Made by a program: the position numbers and the translations under genes
Shown here: positions 32,880-42,555 of the stretch, one piece after another
How the letters are laid out: each line of letters begins with the position of its first letter
Position numbering within the stretch: the first letter of the stretch is position 1
The notes under the pieces: generated by a model
Told to the model about the DNA's origin: nothing
Database searches by the model: none
The model's input: the letters and a program-made list of their open reading frames with translations, nothing else
Assembly (NCBI GenBank): GCA_023053685.1
Contig: JALIGW010000028.1
Span: 6,112,501 to 6,176,500, forward strand
Direction of reading: 5' to 3'
Length of the DNA stretch: 64,000 bases
DNA from: Diadophis punctatus similis
Lineage: Eukaryota; Chordata; Lepidosauria; Squamata; Dipsadidae

Positions 32880-33180
32880 ATTATTATACAACAACTTGTT
32901 AATTCATAATAAAAAATATTAAATAATAATACCTTTAAATTTCACATAACAACATATTATTATACAACAACTTATTAGCTCAAATAAAACTAGAAAAGTA
33001 TTACGTGTCTACATATTAAATAATAGAACTTTTAAATTTCATCATAACCACATAATATTATTATACAACAACTTGTTAATTCATAATAAAAAAAATCCTT
33101 AAAGGTAATATTAATAATAATAATACTAATACTAATACTAATACTAATACTAATAATAATGATAATAATAATAATAATAG
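32880..33180. repeat. Tandem ~77-97-bp units and (CTAATA)n in the L1-like 3' UTR
   Basis: The motif attattatacaacaacttgt recurs at about 32880, 32957 and 33054 with related flanks, followed by a run of taatactaatactaata at about 33112-33178. Confidence 0.75.
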
Positions 33181-33448
33181 TAAAAACCTAGAGGAGAGAG
33201 AGAGAAAAACAAATACCTAGAACAGAAAAAAAAATCCTTCCTTTGAGACAGATTTTAAAATCTAATTGTGATAGTTTATAACTTAATAATTTTAATTAAA
33301 AATTAAAAATTCAAATTCTTAAAAAGTTATTAAAAGAAAGAAAAAAAAATTAAAAATTTAAAAAAGAGAGAAAAAAGAAGAAACAACAAAAAAAGGAGAA
33401 GAAGAAAATACAATTATATTATCTCCATCCATCTAATACATATCAACA

Positions 33449-34551
33449 CTACTTCTCTTTATATCTTATTGGTTGCCTCCTATTGTATTTTGATGATTTT
33501 GAATTTATCAGCTCATCTTCCATCTGATCCCAGTGCTCCATCTCCTTTTCCACATCTTTCTGGCTCTGCTGCTCACTTTGACTCTTTGAAACTATTTCAT
33601 TTTGAATCGGTAAGGATGACTTTTCCTCCTTGTCCTCTTCTACATTCATACGTCTTTCTTCTGGAATTTTAGATATATCAGCCTTTAAAATATTAACATA
33701 AAATTCGGTAGCTTTGTTTATCGTATTCAGCCGGTATCTTTTCTCCAAAAATTTCACCGTTAATCCTGTTGGTGCTTCCCATTTATATTGTAAATTCAAT
33801 CTTTTAAGTTCATCAATCAAAAAAGTAAATTCTTTTCTAGCTTTAAGCATTTTAGAGGGAATTTCTTTCCATATCCTAAGTTCCTGACCATTCACCTGAA
33901 GATTGTTCTTAAACGTAGCCTGAATAATTCTGTTCCGTAAGACTCTTGTGGTAAAATATATAACAATGTCCCTTGGTAAATGTTTTTGTTTTGCATACCA
34001 CGAGTTGACCCTGTATATCTTTTCAATTTGTGTAGCCAGCTCATCTTTAGAAATTCCAGAAACTTGTACCAAGGCCTCAATCATTCTTCCTTTCAAATCA
34101 TCATATAAACCTTCCTTCAATCCTCTTACTCTTATAGCAAATTGCATTCTTCTAAACTGTGACATCAACACTTCTGTTTCAAAATTTGCGATGTCCTTTT
34201 GAAATTTGTTTATATATTCCACCGAGGTTGCCAACGCTTGTTTATTTGTTTCAATACAGTCCTCCAAAAAATCAATATTTGTTGCTAAACCTTTGCAAAC
34301 CTCTAACATATCCATCCGTAGCTGCTTTTCCATATTCTTTAAAGCATCCTGCATTTTTTTTCTATTTCAGTAATTTTTTGATTAAATTCCAAAATTAAGT
34401 CTTGTTTCATAATCTTTAAAGTATTTAATAAATTTTCCGATGTCAAAGTTTGTGGAGGTGTTGACTCAGTAGCAAGTTGCATTTTAGAAGTATAAACAGA
34501 GGGATAAATAGGCCTTTTATTCAAAGCAATCATTCCAGACTTTGAAGCCAT
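33449..34551 (-). pseudogene. L1 ORF1p-like RNA-binding protein, one frameshift
   Basis: L1 ORF1p is a trimeric coiled-coil RNA chaperone needed for retrotransposition. An N-terminal frame (34551-34339, starting MASKSGMIALNKRP) and a main frame (34354-33449, 301 residues) overlap, joined by a 1-nt shift in a run of eight A on the minus strand (about 34358-34365). The order is: a coiled coil (residues about 40-130 of the combined product, e.g. LKNMEKQLRMDMLEVCKGL), an RRM-like part (MQFAIRVRGLKEGLYDDL, IEKIYRVNS, KHLPRDIVIYFTTRVLRNRI), then the C-terminal domain (LNLQYKWEAPTGLTVKFL). After that comes an acidic, Gln/Ser-rich tail. The shift may be a true mutation or a homopolymer sequencing error. 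Confidence 0.85.
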
Positions 34552-34599
34552 TGTTGTAATTCCAAAAAAAAATACACTGAAAATGCCAAATCGCTATCA

Positions 34600-35345
34600 A
34601 TTGTTTTATAGTCCAAAGTTGAGAGTCAAAAATAAAAACCAGTTTTCAAGTTCAAAAGTTTCCCAAAATCCAAAGACCACAAGCAAATAACTTTCACTTC
34701 TTCTTTATTATAATTCCAAAGAAGTGCAAAAAAGGGCCAAATCTTTAGAAAAAAAAATCTTGCAATTTCCAGGGCAAATAATCTTTTATAATTTATTTAT
34801 TTTAGTAAAATTATCAGTTGCTGTTATAGTCCAAAGTCACGGAACAAAGAGTAAAAGTCAGTTTTCAAAATTTCCACAAGAGAAAAAGCCAGAAGGAAAG
34901 AAAAAAAAACCAATCTTTCCAAGCTTGAAATCATTTTTATATTTCCAAAGAAGTATAAAGAAAAGCCATAGCTCTAAATAGAATTCTTTCCAGTGTGAGA
35001 GACAAGGAGTTTTTTACTTTCCAAAATCAGGAGACAGAAAAAAAAAATCAGTTTTCAAAGTTGTAATTTTCCATAAGAAAGAGAGCCACAAACAAACAAA
35101 GCAAAAATCATCACTTCTCTTCCCAACTTCTTCAAAACGCCTTAAAAAGCCAGATCTCTAAAAAAAATACTTTCCACTTTCAAAGGCGAATAATCCTTGT
35201 TATTATTATTATTTTTTAATTATCAGTTATCAGAAAATATAAGAAGGACAGCCAGTCTTCAGAACAAAGAGTTTCCATAAGAAAAAAAAACCACAAGCAA
35301 AACGGAAATCACTTTCACTTCTCCTCCTTCAAATGCCATATTGTT
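34600..35345 (-). repeat. Repeated 5' UTR monomers of the L1-like element
   Basis: Four imperfect units, recognised by the recurring plus-strand order: cagttttcaa..., ...agccacaagcaaa-like block, ...tcacttctc/ttct..., ...ccaaagaagtgcaaaa/taaag..., ...agccaaatctct, with units starting near 34640, 34858, 35048 and 35250. Spacing is about 190-220 bp, with substantial divergence between units. Confidence 0.65.
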
Positions 35346-35787
35346 GCATGTTAAATGTTACTTTGTTTCTTTTTCGAAGTGAAAGTTAGCCGAGGGTTGA
35401 AAAAGAAGGAAAAAAAATCCATACTTGCCCAGCAAAGCCCCTGGTTCTCTCTGTCTGCTTCATTCACAAAAAAAGTTTTATGAATCCTCTTCTAGAAGCA
35501 GCGGTGGCTTCGGCATCTTGCTCCGCAAACAGCAGAGGTTTCCAGGCTCCTGGAGCTAGGGGCAGGCTACCTGGGGAGCCTTCCCTTCGTGCCCCTGGAT
35601 GGCTCCTAGGGCGCTAGGGGGGCTTTACCCCACCTGCCACGCTCTCCTCTCTCCCCTATGTCCGGGGCAGAGAGATTCCAAGCCGCCAGACAGCTGTTCT
35701 GGCGGCTTGGCAGGGAGTCGGAAAGGCGCCCTGAAAAGGAGCGCCGACGAAGCCGAACGCCAAACCGGAAGTCTGCTGTTTGTTCTT

Positions 35788-36665
35788 AATTCCAAAATCT
35801 TACTGTAAAATTTTCAATATCCCAATTTTATCTGAACTCTTAGTTCATTTATCACTTTCTAAGATCAAAAACTTACTTAGCATTTGCTGTTCGTTTTAGA
35901 TTCTTTAAACTCTTAAGCTTATGATTATTATTATTTTTATTTCATTCATTCATTGAAGGCACACTTACCTAGTGTTTTCAAACATATCATTCTGAGAATC
36001 TCTTAACAGCTTAAAAGTAGTTAATGGGTAATTTCCAAAAGTGATTAGAAAGGTAGGTTTATGAACTTATTGTCCTTCAAAAGGCTCTGAAGCAATTGCA
36101 AGCAAGATGGATGGTTTTTCTTGCTTGGGGTATTCTTGTTCTTCATCTTCCTTTATTTCTAGCTTGCTTGCATCTGATCTTAGTATTCTGATGTTATTTT
36201 CCAGCCCGATCTTCCATTTTGGTGATGCATTGTTTGTCTTTTTTTCTTGTTGGTTAATTTTGCATTCAATATATTCAGTTATAACTGCCGCCATGGTGTA
36301 CATTAGTTGGTTTGTATGCCACTGACTCTCAACAATTTTGGGTGGCTCAAAACAATCAAACAAAGAAATTGCAATAAAATATGCAACATAAAAAAATAAA
36401 AGATGGCAAGCATGATGAAGTAAGGTCAGGGTAAAGACCCAGGGCTGCTACAGAGAAGGCGGGCTTCTAGGGTCATGAGAAATCACATTGTTTAATCAAA
36501 GAAACGCAGAGCACACCAACCCTGCAGGATCAAATAGGTTGAACCATGGGAGATAGATGGTCCCTCAAATAACCAAATAATTACAGAAATTTCTCCTTTT
36601 GGTGAATTTAACAGATGTACATGCTTGAGAAGAGATTTTCATGGTATTTTGCAACATATACAATA
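35788..36665. other. Intergenic, with possible retroelement coding remnant
   Basis: Mostly unique. The minus-strand frame at 36363-36067 (98 codons; e.g. NQLMYTMAAVITEYIECKIN, PKWKIGLENNIRILRSDAS) has the charged, regular look of a LINE N-terminal or pre-RT region. Its family was not identified with confidence. Confidence 0.35.
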
Positions 36666-37029
36666 CAGGGCTGGGTTCTAACTTACCTTGCTGCCAGTTT
36701 GCTTCCTCCCACGCCGCGTGGGCATGCTGCGAGGGCATGCCGCGCGGGCACGCCACGTGGGCACGCCATGTGGGCAGTGCCAAAAAATTCAATTTTTTTT
36801 AAAGCCGAAAAAAAGATGGCAACCGCATGCACAGTGCTGGAAACTTGGCTTCTGCGCATGCTCAGAAGAAGAAAAAAATATTAAAAATGCAAAAAAAATG
36901 CAAAAAAAGAGATGCCGGTGTCCACGGACCGGCACCGACCGAACCGGGCCGGTGATGTCATCATGACATCACCAGCGGGCCGCTACTGGTTCGGGCGAAC
37001 CGGTACGAACCAGGAGGAACCCACCCCTG
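36666..37029. mobile_element. hAT-type MITE, GGTGGGTTCC family, copy 4
   Basis: The left end is cagggctgggttctaactta and the right end aggaggaacccacccctg. TSDs are ATACAATA / ATACAGTA (7 of 8). Confidence 0.88.
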
Positions 37030-37037
37030 ATACAGTA

Positions 37038-37807
37038 TTGGGATTATCTTTAAAAAGGACAAATGTCACCGTCATACTAATAATATGAGGATCTCTCTGT
37101 GTATATATATATACTTTTTATGCAACATGAAAGTTCAAGTTTCTAAAAATAATCAAGTAAAAAGTCAACTAATATTTCTGAAAATGTGAAGATTGAATGG
37201 TAGAAGATTACTTTTTCAAACTGGGTCACAGACCCTTTTTCAAAGGGAGAATATAGCATTGGACAGATTATGAAGCATCAGAGCTCATGGATTGCTTGCC
37301 AGAATATTATAGATGAGTTAATAACAGATAATGGCTCGTAGTTCATGACTCATTTGAGTAAAGCTCTTTGATCATTATGTCCAGGACAAGACGCTATTAT
37401 GAAGAAACTGGATGGGAGAAAAGCAAAGACAGTCATAATAAATTATGAGGTTCAAATTAAATGAGATATTATGATGTTCATGGAACATTCTGACATTAAA
37501 CGGCAGATCTAGATGGAGAGCCAGGCTCGTGGGAAAGAAGACCTGATTGAGATCTGCCTTATACATCAGTACTAGGAACTTCTAACTGATCTAAACTTTT
37601 TTTATACCACACAATCCCAAGAAAGTCAGCCCACAGCGATTTCTAAAAAAATTAGTAAATGACAACATATTCAAATAGAACACTATACACTTATAACACA
37701 ATAGATAGCTACAAAATTAAAAAGCATTCAGAAATACCACATATCCTAGCACAAAATGATATGAGAATTAAAAGACTAGACGGCAGGAAAAAACACATCT
37801 TCTATGC
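37038..37807. other. Intergenic, unique
   Basis: AT-rich sequence with no recognised gene or repeat family. A faint LINE-like look at about 37200-37570 could not be assigned. Confidence 0.35.
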
Positions 37808-38311
37808 CAGTGATGGCGAACCATTTTTGGCTCGGGTGCCAAAAGGGTGCGCATGCGAGCAATAGCATGCGTGCGTGTGCCCATACCCATAATGCAATGC
37901 CCTCCCCCCACACATGCGTACAACCCCCACACACTGCCCCCCATGCGCATATGCTCAGTCCTCACTGAAGCCTCTAGACATCTGGTAGGCCGGTTGGGCC
38001 GTTCTTCGCCATCCCCAAGGTTCAGGAAAGCCTCCTGAACCCTGGGGATGGTGAGAAATGGCCAAACGGACCAACCAGAAGTTCGGAAAGGAATTTCCGT
38101 TTGGTCCGCTGGGCTGTTTTTCGCCATCCCCAGGGTTCAGGAGGCTTTCCTGAAGCCTGGGGAGAGCAAAAACAGCCAAAAAGAAGGCCGGAAATCAGTT
38201 GGCCAGCGCGCGCAGGTGCACTGGAGCTGACATAGGGCAATGCCTCACGTGCCCTCAGATATGGCTCCGCATGCCACCTGTGGCACACGTGCCATAGGTT
38301 CACCATCACTG
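37808..38311. mobile_element. hAT-type MITE, CAGTGATGGCGAACC family, copy 2
   Basis: The left TIR is cagtgatggcgaaccatttt and the right end ataggttcaccatcactg. TSDs are TTCTATGC / CTCTATGC (7 of 8). The interior has an inverted repeat around the aaggttcaggaaagcctcct block. Confidence 0.92.
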
Positions 38312-38318
38312 CTCTATG

Positions 38319-40000
38319 CAATGGTGGGATCCAAATAATTTAACAACAAGTTCTGTGGGCGTAGCTAGGTGGGTGTGGCTAGGTGGTCATGTGACTGGGT
38401 GGGCATGGCCAATTTAGCAGTCCATTAAACAATACACAGCAGCCCCCATTTCTATTCTTCTTTTTAATACCGCATGAAGTTTTTGCTCTAGGTGTATTTT
38501 TTTAATAGTGGGGGAGGTTGGCAATGCCTGGGGAAGGAAAGGCATGCTTTCCACAGGTCTCATAGCTATATTTAAAGGTCAGCTAATGTCATTGGTGTTG
38601 GGAGATTCATTGGTGAGGTGATAGTGACTGGATGTGTGATGTTCACTGGTGCAGTAACTGGAGTTGGTAAATTGACAGGAGTGGTGAGTGTTAACAGAGA
38701 ACTCATTGGGCTGGAGATGTTAACCATGCTCAAAACATTGGCTGGGCTTCTCATATTCATTGCAGCAGCCACAATGCGAGGAGCTGCTCCTTTGGTACTC
38801 CCCTCCCTAATTGTCAGCAGCTGTGCTGCTTTTTCCAGGGAAGCAGCCGCATCCCGAGCATGTTCTTTTGTAGCTCCTTCACAGGTCCCCCATTTGTTCT
38901 GCCCCCTAGACTGATGCCCCTTCCCCTGTCTCACCTGCCTCTAGGGCTTACGCCAGGGTGGGCAGGTCCGTTATGCTGGTGGCGCCGAAGATCTTCTTGC
39001 AGGCTGCAGCAGGCTGGCCTCTGGGGGCGCAGTTTCCCTTCATGCCGTCACTGTTGCCTCCTCACCACTTCAGCCTAGGGCCAAAACAAGCCCTTCTGCC
39101 TGGAGCTCCGCCCGGGGATGCAGGGCCAGCGGAAGGCAGCGTTTCACTGCTTCGGTTCCCCGGCGGACAGAGTGTGCGTGAGCCACAGCCAAGGCATTCG
39201 GGGTCACAGCAGAATGAGCAACCAAAGCCTGTCTCCACTGGTGTGCCTGCCTCCCCTCCCCCGGTTCTCAGAAGAGCCGCTCGCCAGCCCTGGGCGCCCG
39301 AGGGAAGCACCGAGTGGCCATTTCGAAAGGGGTGGGAACGGTTTATGCAAGATGCGGGATACAGCCTGAGCCTCCTCAGTAGGGGCACCTCCGTGGGAAT
39401 TGCTGCCCGGCCTGGCCTAGGTGTTTGGAAAAACAGGACACTGCGGGAAGGGAAAGGGGAGAGGAGGAGGGGCCTTACCTGGAGGCCAGCTGGCAGATAA
39501 ACCTGCAAGGCTCTGCCGTAGTTCTTTCGGGTGAGCCGTCCCCACGTGGCTCTCCGGTCCCTGCCCAAATTGGCCCGGAAGCAGCATGTCACCTTGCATC
39601 CGTCCTTGGCCTCCTCCTGCCAAGCCGCTGGCTTCTTGACGCAAGCAGAGGCTGCTGGTTGGAGTGAGGGGAACTCACTGGGCTCCTGCGATGGCGAGTG
39701 CCAAGGCATAGCTAGAATTGGAAGAAAAGGCTGCGCAGCTGTGGCGGAAAGAACCAGAGAAACACCTGGCAGCTTGGATGAGAAGGCGCGAGCAAGGCGA
39801 TGGCTGCTCTCGCTGGTAACTGAGCCCACCGTGCCAATTTGCAGCTTACTCCAATTGGCGCTGTGGGCTCAGTTACCACAGGCACCAGCCAAGGCATGAG
39901 AGGCCAATAAGTAGTGGCGGGGCGGGGCGGGGCGGGGCCAGCTAGCAATTTAACAACCGTTTTGGCCGAAGTGGTGTGAACAGGTTGAATCCCACCACTG
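38319..40000. mobile_element. Long (1.68 kb) non-autonomous hAT element
   Basis: The left end is caatggtgggatccaaataa and the right end ggttgaatcccaccactg. TSDs are GCTCTATG / CCTCTATG (7 of 8). The middle (about 38570-39900) is GC-rich DNA unrelated to the short hAT copies here. It contains long open frames with no recognised transposase, an internal palindrome near 39815-39880 (ggtaactgagcccac and its complement) and a (GGGGC)4-like run at about 39917-39939. Confidence 0.75.
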
Positions 40001-40190
40001 CCTCTATGGGGTAAAGACTGGAGTATCAAGGCCATTTTTAAAAAAATTCTTAAACACACCAAAGAAGTAACAGACTTCAATGATATGAGGAAGAATTGCA
40101 TATGCCTCCATGGAAAAAGCCCTGATGATAACATTATCCATTGAATCGTGTCCCACTCTTAGCAATTCTATGGGCAAGGTCTGTCCACAT

Positions 40191-40470
40191 CAGGGGTGGG
40201 TTCTACTTACCTTCCCCACTGGTTTGCATCGCGACAGAAGTGCACGTTTTGCTTGTGTGTGTCAATTCCCAGAAATGACCCTCTGCGCATGCACAATACT
40301 TTAAAAAAATGCGCAGAAGCCAAAAACAAGACGGTGGTGCCTATGGCACCGCTGAGAGAACCGGCTCAGGGGCATGGCAGGCCTGGGTCGCTGCCGGTTC
40401 CAGTGACCCAGGCCGCCAAGTTACTAACGGTTCTGTAGAACCATTCCGAACCAGCAGGAACCCACCTCTG
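40191..40470. mobile_element. hAT-type MITE, GGTGGGTTCC family, copy 5
   Basis: The left end is caggggtgggttctacttac and the right end agcaggaacccacctctg. TSDs are GTCCACAT / GTCAACAT (7 of 8). Confidence 0.9.
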
Positions 40471-40589
40471 GTCAACATCTTCTGATCTTGCATTACTTCT
40501 TTGAGTTTTTCTATGCTTTGGAAAAGGCTCTACCCTAACAGATTCCCACAAATCCTCCTTATAGGCTGTATGCATACAGAGAGCAAGAA

Positions 40590-40761
40590 TGAGGCCCTCT
40601 GGAGGCCGAAAATGCCCTCCCAGAGCCTCCATGCAAGCCGAAAATCAGCTGGCCAGCATGCACATGCACGCTGGAGCTGAGCTAGGGCAACGGCTCGTGT
40701 GCCGGCAGCCATGGCTCCACGTGCCACCTGTGGCACGCATGCCATAGATTCGCCATCACGG
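40590..40761. mobile_element. hAT-type MITE, CAGTGATGGCGAACC family, right half only
   Basis: Only the 3' portion is present: ggccgaaaatgccctccc to the right end atagattcgccatcacgg. The interior matches 46190-46371 closely. Confidence 0.75.
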
Positions 40762-41190
40762 TTATATAGAGTAGGGATTGCCAAAGATATGTATTTATAT
40801 ATAATGACAAGTGCTCTGAATTTGGGGATCTTTTGGAAGCAATGCATTCCTGCTGAATATGTATTTTTAGAAAGGAAGATGGCCTTGATAGAGATCAGTT
40901 ACCAAGGAGAAAAACACAACTTAAATGCAAAACAAAAAGAAAGTATGCATAATCAGTTCATATAGTCACCTCCCTAATTAACATGGGTATAAGGAGGAGA
41001 AGGGCACAGCATAATCAGACATGAAAGAGTCTATTGCTATAACAGCTGTCAATAAAGTAGTTGTGGAATTGATTTCCTGATCTGATCTATCTGTTGGGCT
41101 GCTGATAATTTGACTGGAGCCAGATCAGATCTCTCTCCAAAAAGGACTGTAGCAGACAAATTTTATGCAAATAGTACAAGGAATACAGTA

Positions 41191-41559
41191 CAGGTAGTCC
41201 TTGACTTATGACCACAATTTAGCCCAAAATTTCTCTTTGTTAACTGAGACGTTTGTTAGGTGAGTTTTGCTCCATTTTACAACCTTTCTTGCCACAGTTG
41301 TTAAATTGATAAATTAGTAACCCAGTTGTTAGGTGAATCTGGCTTCCCCATTGACTTTGCTTGTCAGAAGGTCACAAAAGTTGATCACATGATCCTGGGA
41401 CACAACAACGGTCATAGATATGAACCAGTTGCCAAGTATCTGAATTTTGATTGTGGGGATGCTGCAAAGGTCGTAACTGTGAAAAATGGTCATAAGTCTC
41501 AGTGCTGTTGTAACTTTGAACAGTCACCAAACAAACTGTTGTAAGTCAAGGACTACCTG
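41191..41559. mobile_element. TA-flanked MITE, CAGGTAGTCCTTGACTTA family, copy 2
   Basis: TIRs caggtagtccttgacttatg and gtaagtcaaggactacctg with TA on each side (41189-41190, 41560-41561), a Tc1/mariner-like signature. No transposase. Confidence 0.88.
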
Positions 41560-41562
41560 TAC

Positions 41563-42054
41563 CAGGGGTGGGTTCTAACTTACCTCCCTGCCGGTTCGCT
41601 TCCTCCCGCACCGCATGGGAGGAAGCGAAAATCCAAAATCCAAAAAAATCCCCCCCCCCCCAAAAAGCCAAAAACAAGATGCCAACTGCATGCACAGTGC
41701 CGGAAACTTGGCTTCTACGCATGTGCAGAAGAAAAAAAACCAGAAAAAAATTCCCTAAAATTAAAAAAAAAAATAACCCCCCCCCCAAGCCAAAAACAAG
41801 ATGGCGACCACATGTACAGTGACGGAAACTCGGCTTCTGCACATGTGCAGAAGGAAAAAAAAAACAGAAAAAAATTCCCCCAATTTTTTTTTCTAAAAAA
41901 AAAAAAGAAATTCTGAAAAAAATCAAAGAAAAAAAGATGGCAGCGCCCACAGACCGGCACCGACCAAACCGGTTCTGTGACATCATCATGACATCGCCAG
42001 CGGGTTGCTACCAGTTTGGGCGAACCGGTCCGAACCGGGAGGAACCGACCTCTG
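41563..42054. mobile_element. hAT-type MITE, GGTGGGTTCC family, copy 6
   Basis: The left end is caggggtgggttctaactta and the right end gaggaaccgacctctg. TSDs are ACCTGTAC / ACTTGTAC (7 of 8); the left one overlaps the last bases of the neighbouring MITE. The interior contains three tandem versions of a catgtacagtgacggaaact-like module with A- and C-runs. Confidence 0.88.
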
Positions 42055-42179
42055 ACTTGTACCATGAAACTGCAGATCTTCCAGAGAAAAAAAGTTAAAA
42101 AGCCTTTTATCTCCCCCCCCCCTTTTTTAACAGCCTTCTGATCTGAAGTCAGAGAAACCCATCTTCATAATAAAATACA

Positions 42180-42555
42180 ATGTTTTCTTAAAGGCAATAG
42201 AATGCTGAGAGGCAGCCTTGGAATCAATCAATATTTAAAAGGCATGGGAGTTTTATCACTTGTACCCATGCTCTTACACCTCTGCCTAGCCAGGAAGATT
42301 TCTGCTGATAAAGAAGATAACAGAATATTTCTTCTAACCATAAAAGCTATATTTCCTGCTTTCTCATGCTCATAAAAGCATATTTCACTCACACCAAATG
42401 CTAAAAATTGTATATAAACCTTGCTGATGTGCCAGTGTGTTGTCGGCTGTCCCAGAAACAAGCATTGTACTGTTTCTGACCCAAATAAAATAAGAACCTT
42501 CTTCCCAAGCAGCTGCCTTTTGCGTCTGTCCCCCCCATCTCCCTGAAAGGATTCC
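42180..42555 (+). mobile_element. Possible LTR (solo or with short leader)
   Basis: A TATA-like tatataaacc at about 42413, then AATAAA at 42484-42489 about 70 bp on, a C/T-rich stretch and an end cttgcaaca. This spacing looks like U3-R-U5. A TG start at 42180 is only a guess, and no flanking duplication was found. No gag/pol/env coding sequence is seen nearby. Confidence 0.4.

Larger units (their letters stand above)
32412..35778 (-). mobile_element. L1-like retrotransposon lacking ORF2 (HAL1-like)
   Basis: Minus-strand element of about 3.37 kb. A CpG-rich 5' end is at 35778 (cagcagacttccggtttggc), then a 5' UTR with A/T-rich repeated monomers (about 34600-35345), ORF1 (34551-33449, one frameshift), a 3' UTR with tandem repeats and (AT)n, and a terminal caataaaaaaaaa. 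Flanked by TTTGTTCTT at 32403-32411 and 35779-35787, a plausible TSD. No reverse-transcriptase coding sequence is present between ORF1 and the 3' end. The intact two-ended structure suggests it was copied in this form rather than being a 5'-truncated L1. Confidence 0.8.

Noticed and set aside
32880..33100. Regularly spaced repeats resembling a CRISPR array
   Set aside because: A vertebrate genome; units are unequal, A/T-rich and inside a retrotransposon 3' UTR, with no conserved short repeat plus unique spacers.
36067..36363. 98-codon minus-strand frame as a host gene
   Set aside because: It looks retroelement-like and isolated, with no splice context or recognised orthologue; kept only as a possible remnant.
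39062..39829. 255-codon minus-strand frame
   Set aside because: GC-rich interior of the long hAT element, with no recognisable domain and frames of similar length on the other strand.
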